Assembly (NCBI GenBank): GCA_964463485.1
Contig: CAYXDO010000046.1
Coordinates: 1 to 64,000, forward strand
Source of the DNA: CAYXDO01 sp964463485
Lineage (GTDB): Bacteria; Myxococcota; Kuafuiibacteriia; Kuafuiibacteriales; Kuafuiibacteriaceae
Direction: 5' to 3'
DNA: 64,000 nucleotides
Shown piece by piece: positions 18,324 through 27,581 of the stretch. The notes beneath the pieces are model-generated. The model did not search any database and had not been told where the DNA came from. It saw nothing but the letters and a program-made list of their open reading frames with translations. Within the stretch, counting starts at the first letter, position 1. Each line of letters starts with the position of its first letter. Made by a program: the position numbers and the translations under genes.

Positions 18324-18784
18324 GATAGCCAGCCCGACCGGAGCAGGTAGGCGAGCCGCGATCGCTGATCCTTGTTCAGCATCCCGTGGGTGCGCTCGAG
18401 GGTGCGCAAGACCTCGTCGGCGAGCTTTCGAGCGCTCTGGACGCGGCGTTCGAGCGCCTCCTTCGCTTTGGTGGCGTCGAAGGCGTCGCCTTCGAGGGCG
18501 TCGGCGATCTGACCGATCGTGCGCTGATCGTCGACCGCGGCCTGGGCGCGCTCGGTCTTGATGTCGTTGAGGATCTGGGCGAGCAGCTTGACCTGCTCGT
18601 CGTCGAGCTCGAGCTTGTGGGCCATGAAGCGGAGCGGCCTTCTGACCCCGAAGGGCGAGTCACCCCTTCCGGACGCCTCCCGCATCTCCTCGCCGCCGGG
18701 CGCTTCGCAACCGGCTTCGGCGTGGCAGCCGGCGTTGGCCCATTGCTGGGCGCGTTTCCATCCATACAGCACTGCTGGGTGCAT
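18317..18784 (-). CDS. small helical Spy/CpxP-like protein
   Basis: A 155-residue, largely helical protein. The region LELDDEQVKLLAQILNDIK, then AKEALERRVQSARKLADEVL and LNKDQRSRLAYLLRSGW, has the heptad-rich pattern and closing 'QRxxLxxLL' helix of Spy/CpxP-type metal-stress and chaperone proteins. No signal peptide is visible, which is unusual for that group. The N-terminal part carries GCHAEAGCEAP with two Cys. The ATG at 18784 has a GGAG site at a good distance; an upstream ATG at 18811 does not. Function is unknown; the resemblance is by pattern only. Confidence 0.6.
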   Translation of the reverse strand: MHPAVLYGWKRAQQWANAGCHAEAGCEAPGGEEMREASGRGDSPFGVRRPLRFMAHKLELDDEQVKLLAQILNDIKTERAQAAVDDQRTIGQIADALEGDAFDATKAKEALERRVQSARKLADEVLRTLERTHGMLNKDQRSRLAYLLRSGWLSI

Positions 18785-18974
18785 CGATTGACTCCATCTC
18801 GCCGGGGCCATCGCTCCCGGCGGGTTTCATTCTGCACGGGCGAAATGCCTCGCGCGAGAAGGCGACCCTAGGCGCCGTCCCAAGGGCGTCAAGCGGGTCC
18901 GTAAAGGACATATTCAGTCCAAAGTATTCGAACGAGCGCTTGACCGGAGAAGCTCGAAGGGCGTTCCTTTTTTC

Positions 18975-19517
18975 ATGACGAACCTCGAATTCATCCCGCT
19001 CTCGAAAGCCGCCGTCACCTACGCCACCCTGGAGCTCCCCTTTGCCCAGCTCCGGGTGAGCGTTGGGGCGCGTGGCCTACTGCGCGTGGAGCTTGCGAGC
19101 CCACAGGGGCTGGCTGGCCCGACGTCCGAGCTCGCGCTCGCCGCAGCGACGGAGCTCGAGGCGCTCGTTTGGGGAAGGCGCGAGGACTTCGGCCTTCCCA
19201 TCGAGCTCGCCGGAACACCGTTCGAGCGGGAAGTCTGGCAAGCGCTGGCTCGCATTCCGCGCGGCCGCACCTCGACCTACGGCAGGCTCGCTTCCGAGCT
19301 AGGTCGGACCTCCGCGGCCCGCGCGGTGGGTTCGGCGTGTCACAAAAACCCCGTTCCCATCGTCATTCCGTGCCATCGCGTGGTGGGCTCCACCGGCGCG
19401 CTCACGGGTTACGCGCTTGGGTTACCCATCAAGAGTGCGCTGCTCGGCCTCGAGGGGGCGGAAAGCGCGCCTACCTCGTGGCCGCTCCAGCATGTTATCC
19501 AGCTCCCGGCTTCATGA
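18975..19517 (+). CDS. ogt: methylated-DNA--protein-cysteine methyltransferase
   Basis: A 180-residue O6-alkylguanine-DNA alkyltransferase that removes alkyl groups from guanine onto its own cysteine. The active-site block VIPCHRVVGSTGALTGYA is intact, preceded by GTPFEREVWQALARIPRGRTSTYG and ARAVGSACHKNPVPI, including the Asn and the arginine-finger helix. The N-terminal domain is reduced but present. The stop codon overlaps the start of the aconitase-family gene (ATGA), an unexpected pairing of DNA repair with metabolism. Confidence 0.92.
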   Translation: MTNLEFIPLSKAAVTYATLELPFAQLRVSVGARGLLRVELASPQGLAGPTSELALAAATELEALVWGRREDFGLPIELAGTPFEREVWQALARIPRGRTSTYGRLASELGRTSAARAVGSACHKNPVPIVIPCHRVVGSTGALTGYALGLPIKSALLGLEGAESAPTSWPLQHVIQLPAS

Positions 19518-21487
19518 AGCTCGAAGGTCGCATTCTCTATCTCACCGAAGACGCGGACCAGCTTCGCGCTCAGCTCGCTGGCGAGCCCGTGCGGTTCGTC
19601 AACGCAGGCTCGCCGCGCTCGCCGCGGTTCGCCGCGAGCACTCCGCCCCGCCTTCATTACGGCGTCAATACCGACGCGATGATCAGCGGAGCGGCCTGCA
19701 CACTCGGCTACACCAAAGAGATCCTCGGCCCCTACTTCCTCGAGTCCTTCAAAGACGTCGTGGCCAAGGACACGATGAAGCGCTCGCGGGTCCAGGTGAT
19801 CGTCGGCGGCGACGCCTACGGCTCGGGTTCGAGCCGTGAGGTCGCGGTCGTGGCCCACCAAGGCGCGGGCGTCGAGCTCGTCGTCGCTCGAAGCTTCCAG
19901 CGGATCTTCCAAGAGAACATGGTCTACTGCGGGCTCCCGTTCACGACTGACTTCTCCGTGCTCGATCGACTCGCTGCCGGAGAGGACGTCGACACCCGCG
20001 CGCTGGCCGCCGAGCTCCCCGCCTTCTTCCGATCGGTCGCGGCGAGCGGCGGGCTGCTCGCCTACGGCGACAAGCTCCTCGGGGGCGAGCTTTCACCGAC
20101 CTACGCCACCGATGTGGCGGCTCGACCTCTGAACGCGGTCGAAAAGATCATCGCCCGCAAGACCTTCCGCGGGGCTGGTCAGCCGCTCGGCATTGCGGCC
20201 GTAGCGCCCGGCGATCAGGTGTTGTGTGAAGCCGGTTTTCGCGGCGTGCACGAATATACCGGCGGTATGGTCATGCAGCTCTATCGAGAGCAGTGGGACG
20301 ACGCGCCCATCGAGCGCCCGGAGCTCGTCGCCGCGTTCGAAGATCACTTCGTGTTGATGGATCACGAGACGGTGCCAGAGCGCGTCAAGCAACAGCGGCT
20401 CGCCCCCGCCAAGGCCCTCGCCCAAGAGATGGTCGAGGCCGCGATGCAATCGGGGCTGAGGCTGCATGGACCGGGGCGCGCGCTGCCTGCCGGCGTGTGC
20501 CACCGGCTCGTGGTCGAAGATTACGCCTTGCCGGGCACGATCATCGTCCTCACTGACAGCCACACTCCGACCGCCGGCGTGATGAATACCTTCGCGTTCG
20601 GCGTCGGGTCGACGGCGATGGCTTTTGCACTTCGAACCGGCTTGGTGCCTGTCACCGTTCCGAAGACGGTGCGAGTACACGTCACCGGTAAGCCCACCGG
20701 AGGCTTGTCTCCCAAGGACTTGATCCTCCACCTCATCGGCGACCCCTATTTCCGAGAGGAACATTGGCGCGAATCGCCGACCGACACGTGTGTGATCGAA
20801 TTCGGCGGCGACGGGCTCGATCACTGGAACGTCGACGAGCTCAGCGTGCTCACCAACATGACCGTCGAAGGCGGATTGATGACGGGCATCGTGGAGCCTC
20901 GAGCGCCGATCGCTGAGTTCCTCCGGCAGCGGCGAGGCCTGACAGAGCAAGCCATCGAGGCGCTCTTCGTCCGCCCCGACGAAGGCGCACGCTACGCGCG
21001 AACCATCGACGTCGACCTGAAAGACGTTCCCTTGACCGTCGCGACCCCTGGCGACTCGCGAAATCGCAAGCGCCTCGACGAGCTCGCGCCGACCGCGATT
21101 CACAACGTCGTGATCGCCTCGTGCACCGGAGGCTCGCTGGCCGACCTTCGGGCCGCGGCGGACGTCCTTCGTGGGCGCACGCTGGCCAAAGGGGTGCGGA
21201 TGACCGTGACACCATCGAGCCATGACGTGGCAGAGGCGGCCGAGAGCGAAGGGATCTTGTCGCTCTTTCGTTCCCTTGGCGCAGTAGTGACCGAGCCTGG
21301 GTGCGGGTCGTGTATCGGCAACGGACCAGGCATCCCGCTCGAGGGTGAGACGACCGCGAGCACGACCAACCGGAACTTCGACCGCCGGATGGGCGCGCCG
21401 GGACCGGTGTATCTGGTCTCACCCGCGGTCGCAGCGGCCTCGGCGATCGCCGGGCGCTTGTGTGATCCGCGTTCGCTCGAGTCATGA
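19514..21487 (+). CDS. aconitase/isopropylmalate-dehydratase family, swivel domain first
   Basis: A 657-residue hydro-lyase of the aconitase superfamily in one chain. The swivel (LeuD-like) domain comes first: GGDAYGSGSSREVAVVAHQ and SFQRIFQENMVYCGLPF at about 98-145. The catalytic (LeuC-like) part follows: ARKTFRGAG, VLMDHETVP, TDSHTPTAGVMNTFAFGVG, ASCTGGS, EPGCGSCIGNG and TTASTTNRNFDRRMG. The three cluster cysteines (ASC, GCGSC) are present. Domain order matches AcnB without its HEAT domain and is the reverse of AcnA or fused LeuCD. The ATG at 19514 overlaps the ogt stop. Substrate (aconitate, isopropylmalate, homoaconitate or other) cannot be assigned. Confidence 0.85.
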   Translation: MKLEGRILYLTEDADQLRAQLAGEPVRFVNAGSPRSPRFAASTPPRLHYGVNTDAMISGAACTLGYTKEILGPYFLESFKDVVAKDTMKRSRVQVIVGGDAYGSGSSREVAVVAHQGAGVELVVARSFQRIFQENMVYCGLPFTTDFSVLDRLAAGEDVDTRALAAELPAFFRSVAASGGLLAYGDKLLGGELSPTYATDVAARPLNAVEKIIARKTFRGAGQPLGIAAVAPGDQVLCEAGFRGVHEYTGGMVMQLYREQWDDAPIERPELVAAFEDHFVLMDHETVPERVKQQRLAPAKALAQEMVEAAMQSGLRLHGPGRALPAGVCHRLVVEDYALPGTIIVLTDSHTPTAGVMNTFAFGVGSTAMAFALRTGLVPVTVPKTVRVHVTGKPTGGLSPKDLILHLIGDPYFREEHWRESPTDTCVIEFGGDGLDHWNVDELSVLTNMTVEGGLMTGIVEPRAPIAEFLRQRRGLTEQAIEALFVRPDEGARYARTIDVDLKDVPLTVATPGDSRNRKRLDELAPTAIHNVVIASCTGGSLADLRAAADVLRGRTLAKGVRMTVTPSSHDVAEAAESEGILSLFRSLGAVVTEPGCGSCIGNGPGIPLEGETTASTTNRNFDRRMGAPGPVYLVSPAVAAASAIAGRLCDPRSLES

Positions 21488-21519
21488 CGCGGCCGTTTGC
21501 AGGCGCAAACGTCCGTCAT
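21484..21519. terminator. two-step hairpin between convergent genes
   Basis: The inner stem cgtttgc/gcaaacg has a 4-base loop, and the outer stem atgacg/cgtcat is separated from it by a small internal loop. It lies between the aconitase-family stop and the pilin stop and could serve both strands. The T-run is short. Confidence 0.6.
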
Positions 21520-21525
21520 TGAAGG

Positions 21526-22119
21526 TCAGTAAACGTTCGGGTCGCAGTCGACCACTTCGGACGCGCTGATGGCTGTTGCGCAGGTCGAGAGGCCGTCGTG
21601 AACCATGCCCACGACCATGCCCATTTGGTTCGCGGACCGGTACGCCAAGTTGCCTTCCTGAGCGTCGGCGTCCAGGTCAGCCTGCCCGCCGATCGCAAAC
21701 TCCGCGGTGGTGGTACCTGCGGCCATTCGGTGAGGCGATCGGAACTGCCAGTAAATCTGTCCCGAGGGCGCAAAGCCGATGCAGTCGAAGGTGGTGCAAG
21801 TGTTCGTCGAGGTGCGGTCGCAGGTCGATGGGCAGAGAAACGCAGGAGCATTCCAGGCCGTCTTCAGAGCTCCTGGAAGGACGCCGGGTTGAGTCTGGGT
21901 GATGTCGGCGTAGTTGTCGTGTTCGCTCCGAAACGCCTCCTGGCTGATTCGGATGCCGCTGAACGCGGTCCGGGCCTCGGCGGTCTTCGAGCGGAGCTGA
22001 TAGCGAATGAAGTTCGGGATGGCGAGCGCGGCGAGGACACCGATGATGGCGACGACGATCATCAGCTCGATCAGCGTGAAGCCGCTCGCCGACCGTCTCT
22101 TCTTGGTCCCTGCCGTCAT
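21526..22119 (-). CDS. type IV pilin-like protein
   Basis: A 197-residue prepilin. A basic leader of 13 residues ends in Gly before FTLIELMIVVAIIGVLAALA, the class III cleavage site, with Glu at mature position 5. A PNFIRYQLRSKTAEARTAF helix continues into a globular part with two Cys pairs (CPSTC; CTTFDC) and a final Cys near the end. Size and N-terminal helix fit a PilA-type pilin or a minor/pseudopilin. No pil assembly genes are nearby. It lies 34 bases downstream of a flavin oxidoreductase gene on the same strand, so the two may be co-transcribed. Confidence 0.88.
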   Translation of the reverse strand: MTAGTKKRRSASGFTLIELMIVVAIIGVLAALAIPNFIRYQLRSKTAEARTAFSGIRISQEAFRSEHDNYADITQTQPGVLPGALKTAWNAPAFLCPSTCDRTSTNTCTTFDCIGFAPSGQIYWQFRSPHRMAAGTTTAEFAIGGQADLDADAQEGNLAYRSANQMGMVVGMVHDGLSTCATAISASEVVDCDPNVY

Positions 22120-22153
22120 AGGGAAGGAGCTTACTCCTTCGCATCGTCTTGGT

Positions 22154-23743
22154 CTACTGTGGGGCGTCCGTGTGCCACTCGAGCGCGCGGTGCTCGGCCA
22201 ACGTGAGCAGCGCCTTCATAATCGACTTTCCGAGCGCCGCGCTCGGGATCGTGTCCGTTGCCGCCGCGTACCCATCGAAGATCTCCGGGAGAGCTCGACC
22301 GTCGAGGACGGACACGAGCGCCGGGACCGAGCACTCTCCGAGCTGCAAGGGTTCGCCAGTCGGATCCAGGATCTTCCGACCGCGAACGACCCAGCCGTTC
22401 TCAGCGACGGGGCGTTCGACGACGCGGGCCATGGGAGACAAGCGTGCGCGGATCCGCGGTCCCGGCAAGGTCTGCACGGCGGTCAGGAGCGCCGATCTGC
22501 GGGCGCTCTGTTCGTTCTCGTCGGTTGGCGCAGGACCGTAGTCCGCGAGCCGCGCGCTCCAGAACTCGCTCGCAGCGAGCGGCGCGGCGATCCTCGCCAT
22601 GACCCCGGAGTATGCTCCGAACAGAGTACGTTCGGACTCCGAGTAATACTCAGCCGCGAGCTCTCGATCTGCCTGGCGCTCGAGGGACGTGTGGACGACC
22701 GCCGCCGCAGCGAGTCCCGAACACAGCGCCTTGTACACCCCCTGGGTCGTCAGAGGGTCGATCACGCACGAAGCATCGCCTACCGCGAGTAGGCCCGGAT
22801 GGCCGGTCGGCCGTGTCCAGGAGCGGGTCGCCGACGCTGTCAGCACGGGCGTCTCGCGAGACCCACCCCAGACGAGCGGACCCACCCAGTGACTCCTCCC
22901 CAACATCCAAAAGAACGCGTCTTCGGGAGCGCCGCGCACGGCGTCCGCGTCGAGGGCGATCGTCACGTTTCGCAGCCCATCGGAGCGGCGGGCCGAGTAC
23001 AGCCAACCGTCGGGGCGGATCTCGAGCAACCCTTCGTTTGGATCACTTGGGTCGAGAGTGGAGGAGCCCGAGAACCAAGCGGTGAGTGCGGCGGTGCGAG
23101 TCAGCCCGCGCTCCCGCGTGTTGAGTGTCCTCGACGTTCGTGCGGCCGCGCCCGTCGCGTCGAGCACGAAAGGGGCTCTGATTTGCTCACAGGTGGACAG
23201 AATCGCCACTGGATTGGGTCCGCTCAAGTCGACGTCGATCAAACCCACGCCTTCGCGGAACTCCACACCCAACTCCCGCGCGTGATTGCGAAGCAACTCA
23301 TCGAAGACTCGGCGATCGACCTGGAAGCCTTGCCGCCCCTCGTCGGGGTCGAGCTCGAAGCGCTCGACGGAGTCCGGCGCGGCGACCCGAAAGCCCCGCA
23401 TACGCGCGAATCCGGCCTCGCGCACGCTGTCGGCTACGCCCAGCAGCTCGAGGAGAGGCTCGATCTTGGGCGGCAGCGTCTCCCCGGGCGAGGGTCGAGG
23501 CGAGGCGGAGCGCTCGAGCACCAAGACCCGCTGCCCTAAGTTGGCGAGCGATATCGCCACCGCCATACCCGCCGGGCCCGCGCCAGCGACCAAAGCGGCG
23601 CCCGCGAAGTCCTTGGTCGACGCGCTCGAGCTCGGCCGCGGAATGGGCCTCGCTGCGAGCTCCGTCCCAACAGGACCCACCTTCGCGTCGTCCAGAGCTG
23701 CCCGAACAGCTGGCTCCCTCTCGACCACCCCGAATTCGCTCAC
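22154..23743 (-). CDS. FAD-dependent oxidoreductase (halogenase/LodB-like)
   Basis: A 529-residue flavoprotein with the Rossmann start GAGPAGMAVAISLANLG (about 54-70), LERSASPRPSPGETLPPK, and the second FAD motif VGDASCVIDPLTTQGVYKAL. The GETLPP segment and the DGWLYSAR strand resemble the tryptophan-halogenase superfamily and LodB-type proteins that help form tryptophylquinone cofactors. The halogenase GWxWxIP motif is not seen. An extra, poorly conserved 45-residue N-terminal extension precedes the Rossmann motif. The function is probably monooxygenase or cofactor maturation; neither a quinoprotein target nor a tryptophan pathway is in view. Confidence 0.7.
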   Translation of the reverse strand: MSEFGVVEREPAVRAALDDAKVGPVGTELAARPIPRPSSSASTKDFAGAALVAGAGPAGMAVAISLANLGQRVLVLERSASPRPSPGETLPPKIEPLLELLGVADSVREAGFARMRGFRVAAPDSVERFELDPDEGRQGFQVDRRVFDELLRNHARELGVEFREGVGLIDVDLSGPNPVAILSTCEQIRAPFVLDATGAAARTSRTLNTRERGLTRTAALTAWFSGSSTLDPSDPNEGLLEIRPDGWLYSARRSDGLRNVTIALDADAVRGAPEDAFFWMLGRSHWVGPLVWGGSRETPVLTASATRSWTRPTGHPGLLAVGDASCVIDPLTTQGVYKALCSGLAAAAVVHTSLERQADRELAAEYYSESERTLFGAYSGVMARIAAPLAASEFWSARLADYGPAPTDENEQSARRSALLTAVQTLPGPRIRARLSPMARVVERPVAENGWVVRGRKILDPTGEPLQLGECSVPALVSVLDGRALPEIFDGYAAATDTIPSAALGKSIMKALLTLAEHRALEWHTDAPQ

Positions 23744-23838
23744 TCTGGAAGTTTATGCCGAGGTATTCGTCGAGACCATGCCCTCGGACAAGTTGCCCGC
23801 TCGATCCGAAGCTGCGATTTGCAGAGGCCCATACTGCG

Positions 23839-24013
23839 CTAAGTACACGTCCGTGGAAGTTCGTGACCACGCTGAAACCACAGAGGACGCGGAGAGAAGA
23901 CACAGAGGACACAGAGAAGTGCTCATTCCATCATCTGTGTGCTCTGTGGGCTTCGGCTCTGTGCTCTCTGTGGTTTCTCCCGCAGTCACGAATTTGCGGG
24001 GACCTGTACTAAG
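23839..24013. mobile_element. MITE-like inverted-repeat element (175 bp)
   Basis: The ends ctaagtacacgtcc and ggacctgtactaag are imperfect inverted repeats, and the similarity continues inward to gttcgtgac/gtcacgaat. The interior is a run of cacagagga-type repeats on the left mirrored by ctctgtg repeats on the right, so the whole would fold into a long hairpin. The aaccacag...ggacacagag core is shared with the element at 27712-27869. No coding capacity and no clear target duplication. Confidence 0.65.
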
Positions 24014-24124
24014 TCGCGCAAAGATTTTCCTGGGGTCTCTCGTGTTTTGCCGTCGTTGGGCAGGTTCTCCGAATCCGACCTTCAGCCTAAAGTCTACGGT
24101 CTGCGCGGCCACCAGCCGCCCGCG

Positions 24125-25792
24125 CTACGGAGAGTCGTTCGTGTAGCCCTGAGAAATCCACGTGTAGATGGCTCGATATCGAGGGTCCGCCGCGCTCGGG
24201 ATGAGTTTGACGGGGTGACCCTCCGGGCTGCCCTGAAGCGGATTCAAGAGCACCAAGCTCTTGGCCGGCTCTCCTCGTTTGTTGATGCGATACGGCTCTC
24301 CGGTCTGGCTGCCGTCCTGCGCGGCCTCCGAGGTCAGCTCGAGGTGGAGCGCGTTGGCGTCGCCGTCGACCGAGAACCCGCCCGGAGGCTCGGCTCCGGA
24401 GTGACAATCGACGCAACCGAACCCTCCCTCCGCCGCGGGTTTGTAAAGGAGCGGCCTGACTTCACCGTAAAAGCTCACATTCGGCGGGGGCTGCGGATTG
24501 CCCGGGCCCCCAACCCGCTTGGCGCCCTGCTGAATCCACCCGTAAATGGCTTGGTAGCCGGGGTCTTCCGCGCTGACGAACGCAAAGATCGCATGGTCCT
24601 GCACTCCATCTGCCTCATACAGCGGTTTGGTGAGCAACTTACTCTGTGCCGGAACCTGAGTGTCCACTCGCTGTGGGTATCGGGCCGGATCGAGGGCCGC
24701 ATACGCCGCGGCGGGCCCACCGGAGAGGTCCATTCCGCCCGATGGGTTGCCGGCGGCCGAGGTATGACAACCCAGGCAGCCGTACCCACCTTCGGTCACG
24801 GGCAACAGGAGCGGATAGACGACGGTGTCGAAGTCGACGCCGTTCGGCGGGGGCGGAGGTGGAGGTGGAGGAGGCACCCCTGCGGCCGTCTGGTAGAGCT
24901 TCACGTAGGACAGATCCTGAAGGTAAATTTTGGCGACGACCGGTCCCAGGGTTCGAGCCGTCGGCACCTCGGTTTGAACCTTGATTCCAACCGTCTTCGC
25001 CTGAGTCGTCTCGATCGGAAGCTCGACGAACACGAAGAAGAGGCCGCCCCGGTAGGCCATCGTGGGCGGGTTGCGCTCGCGAACCGACGAAGTCAGATTT
25101 GCCTGAGTGTTGCCGTTGGCTGCGAGGAAATACGGGCCTTTGACGTAGACCGGCTGTCCGTCCACGGTGATCTCGAAGTCATCCTTGGTGACTCCGGCGA
25201 CCGGCGCGGGCGTGCCTTGGCCGTCCGTGCCGTCGTCGAGCAGCTGACCCGCGACGAACGCGAACTTACATTGCGAGGTCGTCGGGTTGGGCGCGTGGCA
25301 GGGAAACGGAGCGGTCCGATGAGTTCCGTAGGCCGCGGCGACGATGTCCACCCAGATTTTGGTGGAGACCAGGAAATTCTTGAGGATCGACTTGTCGCCG
25401 ACGCTGATCTCTTCGTAGGTCGTGACGTGATTGTCCTTCTCGACCGCGAAGACGACCTTTCCGTTTTGCGGCACGATGACGCTGTACCGACCCTGCGGGT
25501 CGGGAGCCGAGATCGGCACACCCGCGACGCCCAACGGCTTGATGACGGCGGGGCTCAGCGGGACATTCTCGCCGCGCAGGTAGTCGTCGAGCCGGTAAAT
25601 CGAGCCCGAGATCGCGACGCTCCCCGGCGGGAGCTCGATGAATCCAGCGTCCGGAACGCCGACGACGCCCCCGTCGACCTCCACTCCGGCATCGAGCACC
25701 GGCGTAGGGGTCGGAGTCGGGTCGGACGCGCACCCCACCCATGATGAAATCATCAGTACCAGGAGGAGGGGTGATCGGTGGCCGATCGTCAT
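24125..25792 (-). CDS. dihaem c-type lipoprotein, paralogue 2
   Basis: A 555-residue exported lipoprotein. The signal ends in lipobox WVGC, followed by a Pro/Thr-rich linker with TPTPTP. A beta-rich middle domain contains a CHAP...C pair and a PPPPPPPPPP spacer, and two c-type haem motifs lie in the last third: CLGCH and CVDCH. The repeated PLLLPVTEGGYGCLGCH / PLLYKPAAEGGFGCVDCH context suggests two related haem units. It is a close paralogue of the upstream gene throughout. The ATG at 25792 lies 8 bases after that gene's stop, with a GAGG site over the stop codon. Periplasmic or outer-membrane electron carrier is likely; the redox partner is unknown. Confidence 0.72.
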   Translation of the reverse strand: MTIGHRSPLLLVLMISSWVGCASDPTPTPTPVLDAGVEVDGGVVGVPDAGFIELPPGSVAISGSIYRLDDYLRGENVPLSPAVIKPLGVAGVPISAPDPQGRYSVIVPQNGKVVFAVEKDNHVTTYEEISVGDKSILKNFLVSTKIWVDIVAAAYGTHRTAPFPCHAPNPTTSQCKFAFVAGQLLDDGTDGQGTPAPVAGVTKDDFEITVDGQPVYVKGPYFLAANGNTQANLTSSVRERNPPTMAYRGGLFFVFVELPIETTQAKTVGIKVQTEVPTARTLGPVVAKIYLQDLSYVKLYQTAAGVPPPPPPPPPPNGVDFDTVVYPLLLPVTEGGYGCLGCHTSAAGNPSGGMDLSGGPAAAYAALDPARYPQRVDTQVPAQSKLLTKPLYEADGVQDHAIFAFVSAEDPGYQAIYGWIQQGAKRVGGPGNPQPPPNVSFYGEVRPLLYKPAAEGGFGCVDCHSGAEPPGGFSVDGDANALHLELTSEAAQDGSQTGEPYRINKRGEPAKSLVLLNPLQGSPEGHPVKLIPSAADPRYRAIYTWISQGYTNDSP

Positions 25793-25799
25793 GAGTTCC

Positions 25800-27581
25800 T
25801 CAATTGTTCGGATAGCCCTGCTGAATCCACGTGTAAATCGTGGAGTAGCGAGGGTCCGCATTGTTGCCGAAGAGCTTCACCGGGTGTGGCTCGGCGTTGC
25901 CCGCGAGCGGGTTGATGAGCACCAGGCTGCGCTCTGGGTAGCCCTGTTTGTTGATTCGGTAGGGCTCACCGGTCACGCCGTTGTCGGTCGGCGCCTCCGC
26001 CGTCAGCTCGGCGTAGAGGGCCAGAGCGTCGCCGCCTACGTAGAAACCGCCGCGAATGTTGTTCGGATCGCCGTGGCACGAGACGCAGCCCGCTCCGCCG
26101 TTGTTGGTCTGGTTGTAAAGGATCGGCCGAACCTCGTTCGCAAAGCTCACGGGCTGAGGAACGACGTTCCGAACTCCGCCCTCCTGGATCCACGTGTAGA
26201 TGAGTTGGTAGCCGGGGTCCTGGGCGCTCGCGAACGCGAAGATCGGGTGGTCTTGTACGCCGTCGATTTCGTAGAGCGGTTTTCGCAGGATCAAGCTGGC
26301 GGCCGGATCAGCGACGGTGACTCTCGCGGGATAGCGGGCCGGATCGAGGCTCGCAAAGGCGGTCTCGGGTCCGCCGTACAGGTTCATGCCGCCGGAGTGA
26401 TTCGTGTGGCAGCCCTGGCAGCCAAACCCACCTTGATTCACCGGCAGGAACAGGGGATAGATTTGAGTATCGAAGTCGACGTTGGTCGGAGCGACGACCG
26501 GCGGAGCCAACCCAGACTCATCGATCGTGCGCCAGGTGACTCCGTAGGGTCGGAAGACTTTGGCATCGGCGGGCCCGAAATACCGGGTGCCCTGGGCGAC
26601 TGGGTATTCGATTCGGACGTTGAGATCGACGGATGGGTATCCGCCCTGAGTTTGCGGAATTTCGGCGAAGAAGACGTAGAGTCCGCCTCGGTTCACGTTG
26701 ATGACGGACGCGGTGTTGGCGGCGTTGGGCGCGCCGTCGGCGTCGAGGAAGTAGGGGCCCTTGACGTACCACGCGGCGGCCGGGGAGCCGCCTTCGATGC
26801 GGAAGTGAGTCTTCTCGACTCCAGCGACCGGGGACGGAGTTCCGTCAGCGGCGCCGTCGTCACGGATCTGCCCGACGACCATGCCGTAGATGCAATTCCA
26901 AGTTGGGTCGAGGTTACCTGCGGGCGGCGCGTGGCAGGGGAACGGGCTGTTGAGGTCGACGTTGTGAGCCGTCGCGATGGCGTTTACCCAGGCATTCTCG
27001 GCCAGGTAGAGGGTCCGATTGGTGATGTCGACGGCGGCCGTGGTTACGCCGCGATAGCTCGGGTTGTAACCGGCTTTGTTGGCGAAGAACACGGCCTGCC
27101 CATTCGAGGGCATCTGGATTTGGTACTGGCCGAGCGTTCCTGGGTCGGCGCTGGTGACCGTTGCGGGCGCCGCGCCCGAGCCGTTGTTGACACCGAACGC
27201 CAGGACGCTCGCCTGGCCGACGGCGACGTTGTTCTGCTTGAGGTACTCACCGAGCTTGTAGACGGTGCCGCTTACGGCGACGTTGGTCGGCGGCGGCGGT
27301 CCCGCGTCTGGCTCGCCCACGTCCGGCGCGCCGATGTCTGGTACGCCGAGATCCGGCGTGCCCGTATCGGGCTGCCCGAGATCCGGCACTCCGGTGTCCG
27401 GCGAGCCCGTGTCTGGAACGCCCGCGTCTACTCCGGTGTCGACGGGAGCAACGCCCGTGTCAGCGGGCGGCGTGCCCGTGTCGACGACTCCGGTGTCGGG
27501 TGTCTCAGTGGTCTCTTTTGCGCATGCGGATGCAAAAGATGCGGTGGCGGCGAGCACGAGGCGGTACGTCAGACGTTTCAT
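25800..27581 (-). CDS. dihaem c-type lipoprotein, paralogue 1
   Basis: A 593-residue lipoprotein with lipobox FASAC at the end of its signal peptide. A low-complexity linker rich in PDTG/VDTG repeats (about 25-95) is typical of myxobacterial surface lipoproteins. The following beta-rich domain (SGTVYKLGEYL to NRGGLYVFFAEIPQ) carries the CHAP...C pair shared with its paralogue. Haem motifs CQGCH (about 388) and CVSCH (about 499) each sit in a similar PLFLPVNQGGFGCQGCH-type unit and are each followed by GGxxxxGG. It is first in a two-gene leftward operon. The 12-base-ended element at 27712 lies 130 bases upstream of its start and may affect its promoter. Confidence 0.75.
   Translation of the reverse strand: MKRLTYRLVLAATASFASACAKETTETPDTGVVDTGTPPADTGVAPVDTGVDAGVPDTGSPDTGVPDLGQPDTGTPDLGVPDIGAPDVGEPDAGPPPPTNVAVSGTVYKLGEYLKQNNVAVGQASVLAFGVNNGSGAAPATVTSADPGTLGQYQIQMPSNGQAVFFANKAGYNPSYRGVTTAAVDITNRTLYLAENAWVNAIATAHNVDLNSPFPCHAPPAGNLDPTWNCIYGMVVGQIRDDGAADGTPSPVAGVEKTHFRIEGGSPAAAWYVKGPYFLDADGAPNAANTASVINVNRGGLYVFFAEIPQTQGGYPSVDLNVRIEYPVAQGTRYFGPADAKVFRPYGVTWRTIDESGLAPPVVAPTNVDFDTQIYPLFLPVNQGGFGCQGCHTNHSGGMNLYGGPETAFASLDPARYPARVTVADPAASLILRKPLYEIDGVQDHPIFAFASAQDPGYQLIYTWIQEGGVRNVVPQPVSFANEVRPILYNQTNNGGAGCVSCHGDPNNIRGGFYVGGDALALYAELTAEAPTDNGVTGEPYRINKQGYPERSLVLINPLAGNAEPHPVKLFGNNADPRYSTIYTWIQQGYPNN

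Noticed and set aside
23839..24013. Coding potential of the cacagagga repeat region
   Set aside because: Frames across it encode only low-complexity Thr/Glu or Leu/Cys/Ala runs typical of this repeat class.
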